Positions 8,168-15,041 of a stretch of DNA of 64,000 nucleotides are shown here, in pieces (positions within the stretch are counted from its first letter, which is position 1; each line of letters opens with the position of its first letter). Source of the stretch: a virus. The stretch is from IMG/VR virus record IMGVR_UViG_3300044638_008494, positions 1-64,000 of that record; one strand, given 5' to 3'. Both the position numbers and the translations under genes were made by a program. Under the pieces are notes generated by a model, which saw only the letters and a list, made by a program, of their open reading frames with translations, made no database searches and had not been told where the DNA came from.

Positions 8168-9642
8168 TACAACAATCCATCTTCTTGATTTTCATTTTCA
8201 AATACGTCAACATCAACATTTCTTGCATTAATGATGTCTTCTAACGTTCCGCATTCGCTAACTTGAAAATTTTCAACCTTATAATTAATAAAGTTAGGTT
8301 TGTAAGTGACTCTGCCTCGGTCATCGACAACGCGAACAAGATTTGAGTGACCCCTTGCATTTTTACCCTGATAGCGCGTAGCAAGCTCAATATACTTATG
8401 AGTACCAAACTGGACACCATCTTCAGCTTGCTCTTCGATTGTTTTTCTTCTAAAGATACCAACTTGAGAAGCAAACCACTGCAAACGATCTGACTGTGCA
8501 ATGGCGCTAGAGTCATCTGTGCCGCCCTCTGCCGATCTGTTTAATTGACATGCGGTAAGTAGTGGAATGTTTAAGCGCAAGTGACATTCTTTTAGTTTAT
8601 CAACCTTTTCTCCAATAAGCTGATATTCTTGCTTATTTCCATCAGATTCTCCCGTAAGTTTAATATAGTCATAAACCACAATTGCCGGATTCCCACGACC
8701 AACATCACCATAATACCAGCGTTGAATTAAAGAAGTAATTTCTTCTGTCTTTTTTCTTGCAACTGTCATGTGCTGAACATGGCCAAGAGCTTGTTTTAAT
8801 TCTTGCTTTTTGGATTCAAATTTTGCATACAACTCTCTGTTCTTTTTATAATTTCCTGTTTCAAGCCACCACATTGGAACGCCAGTAATTGCACTTGCAA
8901 TTCTAAATTTCATATCTTTAGTTTGCATTTCGGTATCCAAAATTAAAGCCTTACAATTTGGATTAAGTAATGCCGTCTTAAATGCAATATCGTTCAAGAT
9001 TGTGCTTTTTCCGTGCTTTGGTCGAGACACCCAAGCATATACCTCGCCATTGCGAAGACCGCCGTACATTTCATTAAAATTTTTATATGGAGTAACAAGA
9101 CCAGTATCGTTGATAGGGTTATCTCCCCGCTCCTCAATCATTTCAACAATGTCATCAAAAAGATCTTCCGGCTTTTCATTAAGATTATATGCTGAGATTT
9201 TTTCTCCATACATTTTATCAGCCAATGCAACAATTTCATCGGCTTCCATTTCCCCAGCAGAAATCATAGATTGGGCCATGCTTGAGGCCATCGTATGTAT
9301 ATCGCGCCTAATAGAAAGCGTTTTTAATCTGCGGCATGCATCTTCCAAAGCCTTATCGCTAATCTTAATGTATGAAAGGCTTTGCAGATAATTTAAAATA
9401 TCTAAATTTCCTTTATAGGTAATTCCAAGACTCTGCAATCTCTCCGAAACAAGAACTGGGTCGCTTGACTTATTATGCAAAGCGCAGTCTTTTAGTATTG
9501 CAAAAATTGCACCATGAGGCTTGTGAATAAAGTCTTCTTCAGAAATTAAATGAATTAATTCAAGCAGCTTCTTCGGGTTTTTTAAAAACCCTGCAATGCA
9601 GTGCTTTTCAATTGTTTGGTTTGCGATCTTATCTTGATTCAT
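8167..9642 (-). CDS. dnaB: Replicative DNA helicase, DnaB type
   Basis: The helical N-terminal domain at about 5-120 has the DnaB layout (IEKHCIAGFLKNP, then VSERLQSLG). The RecA-like motor follows: Walker A is SRPKHGKST (206-214), a variant of GRPGMGKT. The Walker B strand is AIVVYDYIKL, and TACQLNRSAEGG matches the DnaB LSQLNR motif. At 491 residues it has normal DnaB length, and it is expected to form a 5'-3' hexameric fork helicase. It overlaps the dNMP kinase gene upstream by 4 bases and the primase gene downstream by one base. No separate loader gene was recognised nearby. Confidence 0.93.
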   Translation of the reverse strand: MNQDKIANQTIEKHCIAGFLKNPKKLLELIHLISEEDFIHKPHGAIFAILKDCALHNKSSDPVLVSERLQSLGITYKGNLDILNYLQSLSYIKISDKALEDACRRLKTLSIRRDIHTMASSMAQSMISAGEMEADEIVALADKMYGEKISAYNLNEKPEDLFDDIVEMIEERGDNPINDTGLVTPYKNFNEMYGGLRNGEVYAWVSRPKHGKSTILNDIAFKTALLNPNCKALILDTEMQTKDMKFRIASAITGVPMWWLETGNYKKNRELYAKFESKKQELKQALGHVQHMTVARKKTEEITSLIQRWYYGDVGRGNPAIVVYDYIKLTGESDGNKQEYQLIGEKVDKLKECHLRLNIPLLTACQLNRSAEGGTDDSSAIAQSDRLQWFASQVGIFRRKTIEEQAEDGVQFGTHKYIELATRYQGKNARGHSNLVRVVDDRGRVTYKPNFINYKVENFQVSECGTLEDIINARNVDVDVFENENQEDGLL

Positions 9643-10253
9643 TGCGGCTTGATTTGGCTATAAATTGGCTTAACAACATTATAATGATAACTATCAAAAT
9701 TGTCAATTTCAATATTACTCATTGTATGCCAAGTTACAGCAAAGTCAGCATGCTGCTTAATTAATGGAGAATTTGCCTTTTCTTCAAAATTGGCTGGGTC
9801 AATTAATTTATTATGCTCAATCCTTTCAAGGTGAATTAATTTCCCGCCTTGAGATTTGACCCAGTTATGTTCGTCTTGCTCGTATTCGGCGTATCTAATG
9901 TCTGGGATAATTGCAATAAATGGCTTGTCGCTAGTTACAGAGTAGGCGTCTGCTACAATTTGTTTTTGCAAGATGCTAGTCCAATATGTGCCATTCGTTC
10001 TTATTCTTTGAATTTTTCCATAGCTAACTAATAGTTCACGAAATTTTGATTTTTCATTCGTGTCTTCTGTCCAAACGTTCATTGAACATTTTTCAGAAAG
10101 GAATTGCTGCATATCCTTTTTAAGCTCATTTGCCAATGAATATTTTTTGGCAATAAATCCATCGCGTTTAAATAGCTCTATAAGACAATTTGCGAACGTG
10201 TCCTTGCCTACTCTAGCTGCGGCACCAACTCCGATAAGTTTAATTTTGTTCAT
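9639..10253 (-). CDS. Deoxynucleoside monophosphate kinase
   Basis: The P-loop GAAARVGKDTFA at residues 10-21 and the later FRELLVSYGKIQR and FIAIIPDIRY segments match phage dNMP kinases of the T4 gene 1 type. These convert dNMPs, including modified ones, to diphosphates for DNA synthesis. Size (204 aa) fits. It overlaps the helicase and deoxyribosyltransferase genes. Its position close to a beta-glucosyltransferase-like gene recalls T4, where gp1 phosphorylates hydroxymethyl-dCMP; whether an unusual nucleotide is the substrate here is inference. Confidence 0.8.
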   Translation of the reverse strand: MNKIKLIGVGAAARVGKDTFANCLIELFKRDGFIAKKYSLANELKKDMQQFLSEKCSMNVWTEDTNEKSKFRELLVSYGKIQRIRTNGTYWTSILQKQIVADAYSVTSDKPFIAIIPDIRYAEYEQDEHNWVKSQGGKLIHLERIEHNKLIDPANFEEKANSPLIKQHADFAVTWHTMSNIEIDNFDSYHYNVVKPIYSQIKPQ

Positions 10254-10779
10254 GTGCTAAAATTTTCCAATACTTGGGATCTGCATAAATTTCTCCAGAA
10301 TTAATTTTAATTAAATATTCTACAATTTCACCCCAAGATTCAAATACAAGATCCATGCTGATAAGACCAGCAAGCCAAAGAGGAAATTTTTTCTTGTCAT
10401 CGGTATAGACAAGAATTGGTTTATTTTGCAAAGAAGCAATTACAATTTCGTGAATTGTTCCAAATGTTGGCACTTCAGGATCTATTTTGCCAATAATAAA
10501 AGTTGAAAGATCTACCATTCGCAAATCACGACTAATTACTCCTTTCATGTATTTTGAAATGCTTTTCCAGTCACCAGATTCACGCTGGTCTTTTAAAAGA
10601 TTACGATCTTCTTGCGTTTCTGTTAACTGATTAACAAAATGGTCTTTGTTTGGATCAAAGCACTTGATACCAATTTGCTTTACAGATTCGGTAACGGCAA
10701 CGCGCCAATCAAAGCAATTATCAGCATACTCAATTGGCCCTACAAGATAGCAGTAAGAATTTTTTAAAAGCTGTTTCAT
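10240..10779 (-). CDS. Nucleoside 2-deoxyribosyltransferase-like protein
   Basis: The N-terminal YLVGPIEYADN motif, the DLRMVDLSTFIIGKI segment and the TFGTIHEIVIA motif with its conserved Glu are typical of nucleoside 2-deoxyribosyltransferases. These swap the base on a deoxyribonucleoside through a covalent Glu intermediate. At 179 residues it is slightly longer than the family (about 160). It overlaps both neighbours (dNMP kinase and the glucosyltransferase-like gene), placing it in a nucleotide salvage or modified-base context. A base-releasing hydrolase activity on dNMPs is an alternative. Confidence 0.8.
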   Translation of the reverse strand: MKQLLKNSYCYLVGPIEYADNCFDWRVAVTESVKQIGIKCFDPNKDHFVNQLTETQEDRNLLKDQRESGDWKSISKYMKGVISRDLRMVDLSTFIIGKIDPEVPTFGTIHEIVIASLQNKPILVYTDDKKKFPLWLAGLISMDLVFESWGEIVEYLIKINSGEIYADPKYWKILAHEQN

Positions 10780-11786
10780 GATAGTATTGATTGAATTTGA
10801 TTTAATGTTTCTGCTCTGTGCCGTTCAGCAATAGAGATATTTTTGCGTTGATTACTTAATGCCATTTTGTATTCTTTTTCATTCTTATTTAAGAAATCTA
10901 TAGTAGCATTCATTTCATCTGCATTGCCAACGATTAGAAGGTCATCAATAATGTATCCCATTTTGCGAGATTCTTCAATTGTTTTTTCACATTTTGCGTC
11001 AAAAAATATAAGAACATCACACATAAGGCATTCGTAAAATCGATTGGCCAAATAGGCAAAGTTGCTATGTGTATGAAGATCTTCAAAATAGATAGAATAT
11101 TTGTAATTATTTAGTGTCTCTTTACCTAAAGACCAGTCTAATTTATCAATAAATTCAGCTTCTATGTTGGCAGCCCTATATTTGTCTTGGTTTTTCGTAG
11201 ATGAAGATATGGTATAATTTTTAATACCATTAAATTGGGCCATGTCTTTGGCGCGATGTTTGCGAAAAGTTCCAAAATATATTGTACCGTTTTTATCTTT
11301 TGCTTTTATGGGGCACTTGACATTATTAAATATTAATGAATTTAAATTAACAGTATGCCATTCATCAATCCAGTCATTGAGCTTGCCGCCTTCAAGCTTT
11401 TTCCCAAGTATCCAATGTCTATAACCAGACCTTTGATTGTTACAAATAACATGATATTTTTTGTGGTATTTTTTTACCATATTCCTCAAAAGAACATTGT
11501 CTTCAAGATCATGGTCATTTACAAAAAACCAGAGTTTGGCATCTGGATTATTGTCGATAATTTCCATATAAGCTTTATACTTCATATATGGCGATGCATA
11601 AACGCAAACAATATGATCCCATTTTTCTGATGCAACTTCTGGTATTTGCGATGCATGGGTTACAAGCTTATAGCCTAACTCTTTGGCTACTGTAAGAGAA
11701 TTTCTTACATGAACAATAGAAGTGTTGGAAAAATCTTCAAGTACGGTCTTTTTTTCACAAGACTCAATCATTAGAACTTTCGACAT
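10776..11786 (-). CDS. GT-B glycosyltransferase resembling T4 DNA beta-glucosyltransferase
   Basis: The layout is that of T4 beta-GT. The central GTIYFGTFRKHRAKDM matches T4 VIYGGSFRSGQRESKM in position and pattern. LANRFYECLMCDVLIFFD matches LRVWETMASDAVMLIDEE, and both end in a helical region with NADEM/NRAEL. By family it would transfer glucose from UDP-glucose to 5-hydroxymethylcytosine in phage DNA. The neighbours (dNMP kinase, deoxyribosyltransferase, RecA) support a DNA target more than a glycan one. A longer frame uses a TTG at 11822 and would overlap the upstream gene by 59 bases, so the ATG at 11786 is preferred. No dCMP hydroxymethylase is seen in the window. Confidence 0.65.
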   Translation of the reverse strand: MSKVLMIESCEKKTVLEDFSNTSIVHVRNSLTVAKELGYKLVTHASQIPEVASEKWDHIVCVYASPYMKYKAYMEIIDNNPDAKLWFFVNDHDLEDNVLLRNMVKKYHKKYHVICNNQRSGYRHWILGKKLEGGKLNDWIDEWHTVNLNSLIFNNVKCPIKAKDKNGTIYFGTFRKHRAKDMAQFNGIKNYTISSSTKNQDKYRAANIEAEFIDKLDWSLGKETLNNYKYSIYFEDLHTHSNFAYLANRFYECLMCDVLIFFDAKCEKTIEESRKMGYIIDDLLIVGNADEMNATIDFLNKNEKEYKMALSNQRKNISIAERHRAETLNQIQSILS

Positions 11787-12225
11787 ATTCTTTATTAAAA
11801 TGGTATTTGGTTTGTATATCAATATTAAAAGTATTTTGTACCCATTCTAGGCTTAAATTTTTAATATCATTTTCATTTATTCTAATAATAAAAAAACCAT
11901 TGTTTTGTAGCCATTCATCTTTTTTTTGATCGCGCTTTAAACTGTTTAAAAAGCCAATTCTTGTTTTGTGATGAAATTTTGAAAATGTATTGTGGAAATT
12001 ACCATCTGCCTCCACAGCAAGCATTTTATCAAAATTAATTAAATCACAATTTAATTTTGTTCCTAGTACGGGAAACTCTTCAACGCAATTATCGTACTTC
12101 CAGTATTGTTTAAAGAATTGTTTTATATTAAACTGGAATTTGCTTTTAGACTCTTTATCCCAATCAATCCTGTATTTTTTTAATGATACGCTTTTTGTCC
12201 TACTAAAAACATCCTTGAGTTTCAC
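11764..12225 (-). CDS. Vsr/DUF559-like PD-(D/E)XK endonuclease
   Basis: The last 100 residues carry the DUF559/Vsr nuclease pattern. CDLINFDKMLAVEADGNFH has the acidic active-site residues, followed by KRDQKKDEWLQNNGFFIIRINENDI, which matches the RD-x-KRD-x-L-x-x-xG-x-x-x-R-x-T element of the family. It probably nicks or cuts DNA in repair, recombination or intron homing. The N-terminal 50 residues are basic and aromatic, possibly DNA binding. The start is GTG, overlapping the recombinase stop as ATGTGA; no better ATG is available. It sits between RecA and the glucosyltransferase-like gene. Confidence 0.7.
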   Translation of the reverse strand: MKLKDVFSRTKSVSLKKYRIDWDKESKSKFQFNIKQFFKQYWKYDNCVEEFPVLGTKLNCDLINFDKMLAVEADGNFHNTFSKFHHKTRIGFLNSLKRDQKKDEWLQNNGFFIIRINENDIKNLSLEWVQNTFNIDIQTKYHFNKEYVESSND

Positions 12226-13352
12226 ATTGTTAGATCTTTAAATCTATCAAAAAGGTATTTTTGGATTGGCTCGCTATCTTCAATAAATTGACGAAGACCA
12301 TTTACGCCCTGAATTTTTTCTGGCACCTCAATGTTTAGGGATGCAGCCATTTCGGTTCTAAAGTTTGGCTCAAGCTCAAACCAAGCGCCCTTACCATTTG
12401 GTTTGTAAGCAATCTCCCATAGCTGAAGAAGATCGGCCAACTCATAACTTGTCCAAACACTTTTGCCACCTTTTTGACCATAACGAATTGGATATTTAAC
12501 TTCAACCATATTCTTTTCGTTATTGCTCTTGACAATTTTGGCTTTTGCCATATGTCCAACTACTTTACTGCCCTTTTCTCCCTCATGAATCAAATCGCCG
12601 CCAAATCGTGGAAGAAATTCAATAACAACATCGGCTTGGTGTTCAAGCGCTCTTGGGCCGCTTGCCTTACCTTGCTTTGGAACGGCAATTTCGTATGGAT
12701 TAATTTTAATCTGGTCACGAATTTGTGAAATATAAATATCAACATGCCCACGCTTTGCCATTGCAAGACCAACCTTTTTCAAGAACACAGAGGTAATTAG
12801 GCTTCCACCACCAACAGTGATTGATTCATCTTCTGCTTTTTTAGCGTCATCTCTTTTGATTAGAGAATCAACCGAATCAGTGATAAAAAAGTATTCTGTG
12901 TTTGTTGGATTGTTTGTAATAAGGTCACGTTTCAATTTGAAAACAGCCTCATAGATATTACTTTCAAATACAAAGCATGCGCCGTCCACCCACTCAGCGG
13001 TATTGTAAACAAAATTAATGCCAGACCTGTCTCTTATTTCTTCAGAAAGGCGACCTTCGCTTTTAATAAAGATCCCCCTGCGCTTTCTTGATCGGTCTTT
13101 TAAAAAGTGATGCATGAAATCTAGAGAAGCGCTAGTCTTACCGCCAGAAGCAAGACCAACAAACCTGTGAGCGCCAGGTCCAAGGCCACCGCTAAGCATA
13201 GAAGTAAGAAGAAGGCTTGAGCATCCGACTTTATATTCGTGCGCCTCTTCGTAATTATAGTGATCTTCTTTTGTACTTTTTAAAATAGATTCCAGCTGAT
13301 CTTCTGGAGCCATTACTTTTTCTGCGTCTGTTGAAATTTTACCTTTAGCCAT
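12222..13352 (-). CDS. recA: RecA-like recombinase
   Basis: The RecA/UvsX core is visible. The Walker A loop is GLASGGKTS (66-74). A Walker B strand EYFFITDSVDSL follows. GGGSLITSVFLKKVGLAMAKRG with ISQIRDQI matches the loop 1/loop 2 region of RecA. At 376 residues it has RecA length. It forms filaments on single-stranded DNA and drives strand exchange for recombination-dependent replication. Walker A departs from the usual GPESSGKT, and the protein is more diverged than host RecA proteins. An upstream TTG at 13367 is open, but the ATG at 13352 has a GGAAAAA ribosome binding site and starts just after the upstream gene ends. Confidence 0.9.
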   Translation of the reverse strand: MAKGKISTDAEKVMAPEDQLESILKSTKEDHYNYEEAHEYKVGCSSLLLTSMLSGGLGPGAHRFVGLASGGKTSASLDFMHHFLKDRSRKRRGIFIKSEGRLSEEIRDRSGINFVYNTAEWVDGACFVFESNIYEAVFKLKRDLITNNPTNTEYFFITDSVDSLIKRDDAKKAEDESITVGGGSLITSVFLKKVGLAMAKRGHVDIYISQIRDQIKINPYEIAVPKQGKASGPRALEHQADVVIEFLPRFGGDLIHEGEKGSKVVGHMAKAKIVKSNNEKNMVEVKYPIRYGQKGGKSVWTSYELADLLQLWEIAYKPNGKGAWFELEPNFRTEMAASLNIEVPEKIQGVNGLRQFIEDSEPIQKYLFDRFKDLTM

Positions 13353-13354
13353 AG

Positions 13355-13708
13355 TTATTTTTTCCAAATTTTTAAGAAATCATTAAGTGATTTTAACTTT
13401 TCTTTCTTTGGTTCTTCAGTTAGTATAGCAGGTTTTAATTCTTTTTCAATATCTTCTTCTATTTCAAAACGTTTTATTTTTTCTGGATTAAATTTGTATT
13501 TAGCCCACTCCTCTTTAAGAAATTTATCTCCATTAGGAGTGATAAACCAAGCAAGGCTTGGGATTTTAAACTTTACCTCCAGGCCCATCCAGAAAGCTTC
13601 ATCCTCATGCCTTGAGGAAAGCTGATTCATTATTTTCATTTCTCTTGGCCAATTAGTATGTTTGCCAAGATGCTTTGATATAAAAGCTTTTTTAAAACTT
13701 GAGCCCAT
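13355..13708 (-). CDS. Conserved-looking hypothetical protein, first gene of the recombinase operon
   Basis: The 117-residue basic protein has no recognised family. It has an N-terminal basic stretch, an aromatic middle (AFWMGLEVKFKIPSLAWFITPNGDKF), and a charged C-terminal half rich in Lys/Glu ending in FLKIWKK. It precedes the recombinase by two bases and is therefore likely co-expressed with it; a recombination mediator role would be a guess. A promoter just upstream predicts a start site at about 13709, next to the ATG, which would make the transcript leaderless. A second ATG at 13639 (MKIMNQL) with an AAGAGA upstream is an alternative start. Confidence 0.6.
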   Translation of the reverse strand: MGSSFKKAFISKHLGKHTNWPREMKIMNQLSSRHEDEAFWMGLEVKFKIPSLAWFITPNGDKFLKEEWAKYKFNPEKIKRFEIEEDIEKELKPAILTEEPKKEKLKSLNDFLKIWKK

Positions 13709-13715
13709 TTAGGGC

Positions 13716-13744
13716 ATAATAGAGTAACTTTTTTACAGTGTCAA
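13716..13744 (-). promoter_or_regulatory. Consensus-like sigma-70 promoter for the recombinase/replication operon
   Basis: On the minus strand TTGACA (13744-13739) is followed by exactly 17 bases and TATTAT (13721-13716), a near-perfect -35/-10 pair. The predicted start is at about 13709, one base before the ATG of the first operon gene. It lies in the only real gap between the virion gene trio and the replication genes, so an early promoter recognised by host sigma-70 is plausible. Confidence 0.55.
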
Positions 13745-13768
13745 ATATTTAATTTTTAAATATTTTTA

Positions 13769-14464
13769 TTATCCGCAACTAGTAGTTGTTGTATAAACGG
13801 TTATTATTAATTGTTTTTTATTTTGAGTTGTATACTCTACTGGCATAATTAATGTTAGTTCTGGCTGAAATGCATTTTGAAAATCGCAAAGGACGGGGCA
13901 AAACACCAAACTTCCCGATGTGTTACCGGGCACCGCACAGCCATTTGGATTTGTAGCAATCGATTCTGAAGTTACTCTATACTTTAATTTATATTTTATT
14001 GTTGCATTACACCTTTTTGTTGTTGGTCCACCAACGTCTTCAGGATCCTTAACATCTGTTTCTGTATCTGTATCTGTATTACAAGTACAAGAGCAACTAT
14101 TGCCGCAGCTGCATTCTCCGCTATTTTCAGTTTCAGATTCGTTGTCAGAGTAAGGGTCCGACAGCTCTGGTTCGCCAAGCTCACAGCTTATTATTTCGGC
14201 ATATTGTTCTACATTACAATCAATCTCTATAATGCAACCCGTAAGGGCGCTAAGAACAGGGAATGATGCGCTTAATGTTGATTGGGTTGTTGGAAAAACA
14301 TCTTCTGCTTCTGGGCATTCAGGCCCTTCAACTAATTCTTCCCAAAATGTAGTCGTATTATTTGTAGTTGTGGTAGTGCATGTGCCGCCGCCACCTCCGC
14401 CTTTTGCGCAGCAGCTAGAGAATTTTGTAAAACCAAATTTTGTATCGCGTAGTAGTGTGTTCAT
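13769..14464 (-). CDS. Cysteine- and threonine-rich protein, probable virion component
   Basis: The 231 residues are unusual. A CCAKGGGGGGTCTTTTT stretch at 18-34 is followed by an acidic segment. A Cys-dense stretch (GECSCGNSCSCTCNTDTDTETD) lies at about 115-138. The second half is beta-rich (ATIKYKLKYRVTSES, ...LTLIMPVEYTT) and ends in ITVYTTTTSCG. The pairing of low-complexity Thr/Gly with a Cys cluster suggests a disulphide- or metal-stabilised surface protein. It is the last of three genes transcribed together from 17.5 kb. No family is recognised, and its virion role is inferred only from neighbours and composition. Confidence 0.6.
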   Translation of the reverse strand: MNTLLRDTKFGFTKFSSCCAKGGGGGGTCTTTTTNNTTTFWEELVEGPECPEAEDVFPTTQSTLSASFPVLSALTGCIIEIDCNVEQYAEIISCELGEPELSDPYSDNESETENSGECSCGNSCSCTCNTDTDTETDVKDPEDVGGPTTKRCNATIKYKLKYRVTSESIATNPNGCAVPGNTSGSLVFCPVLCDFQNAFQPELTLIMPVEYTTQNKKQLIITVYTTTTSCG

Positions 14465-14468
14465 GGCC

Positions 14469-15011
14469 TTATTGTACGTTTAATCTTAGCAAGCAATATC
14501 CATTTGCTGTATTTTCAGTTACTTCGCTTAGGAACGTGCCGATGCGGTTTACCCCATTTGTAGCAACTCTTCCATTTGCGCCAACATATGCAGCCGCGCC
14601 AATCGTTGGATATCCAGCAACAGCTGGGTCAATGTCGTTTATAAGAACAGTGCCTTTTGTAAGAACTGGAACTGCTTGTTGCGGAAGAACGGCATCTCTT
14701 TCAGCAAGAAGCTGCGGCTCCCAAATTAATGGCGTTCCATTTTCATCAGTTTCAATAACGTCTTTTAAAAGAATACCAATGGCCAAATCGATCGTGGATG
14801 TTGTTTTTGTTACTTTGCCAACAGGAACAAATGAGGACGACATTGTGTTGCTAATATTAGAAAGATTAGAAAGTGAAAGCCCTTCGCCATAAATATCTTT
14901 CCAATTAGTGTTGATTTTTACAAGCGTACCCTTTGTTGCTACGCCATCATAAGCAAAAAGGTTTAATACATCATGCTGGCTGAAATCTCTGAATGGCTTT
15001 AAGTTTGGCAT
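14469..15011 (-). CDS. Probable capsid decoration or head-fibre type protein
   Basis: The 180-residue protein begins MPNLKPFRDFSQHDVLNLFAYDG. It ends in a beta-rich region with GVNRIGTFLSEVTENTANGYCLLRLN, a pattern like the IG-x-x-L...G-x-x-x-x-V-x-L ending of phage decoration proteins. GAAAYVGANGRVATNG is likewise typical of DUF2190-like head proteins. I infer a capsid surface or accessory virion protein. It is 30 bases downstream of the 811-residue gene and 4 bases before the Cys/Thr-rich gene, so the three are likely co-expressed late. The ATG start is clear. Confidence 0.55.
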   Translation of the reverse strand: MPNLKPFRDFSQHDVLNLFAYDGVATKGTLVKINTNWKDIYGEGLSLSNLSNISNTMSSSFVPVGKVTKTTSTIDLAIGILLKDVIETDENGTPLIWEPQLLAERDAVLPQQAVPVLTKGTVLINDIDPAVAGYPTIGAAAYVGANGRVATNGVNRIGTFLSEVTENTANGYCLLRLNVQ

Positions 15012-15041
15012 ATTCTTATTATAGTTTTATTATAGTTTTAT

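Noticed and set aside
11787-11822. TTG start for the glucosyltransferase-like gene
   Set aside because: It would overlap the upstream nuclease gene by 59 bases, while an ATG at 11786 fits the family N-terminus.
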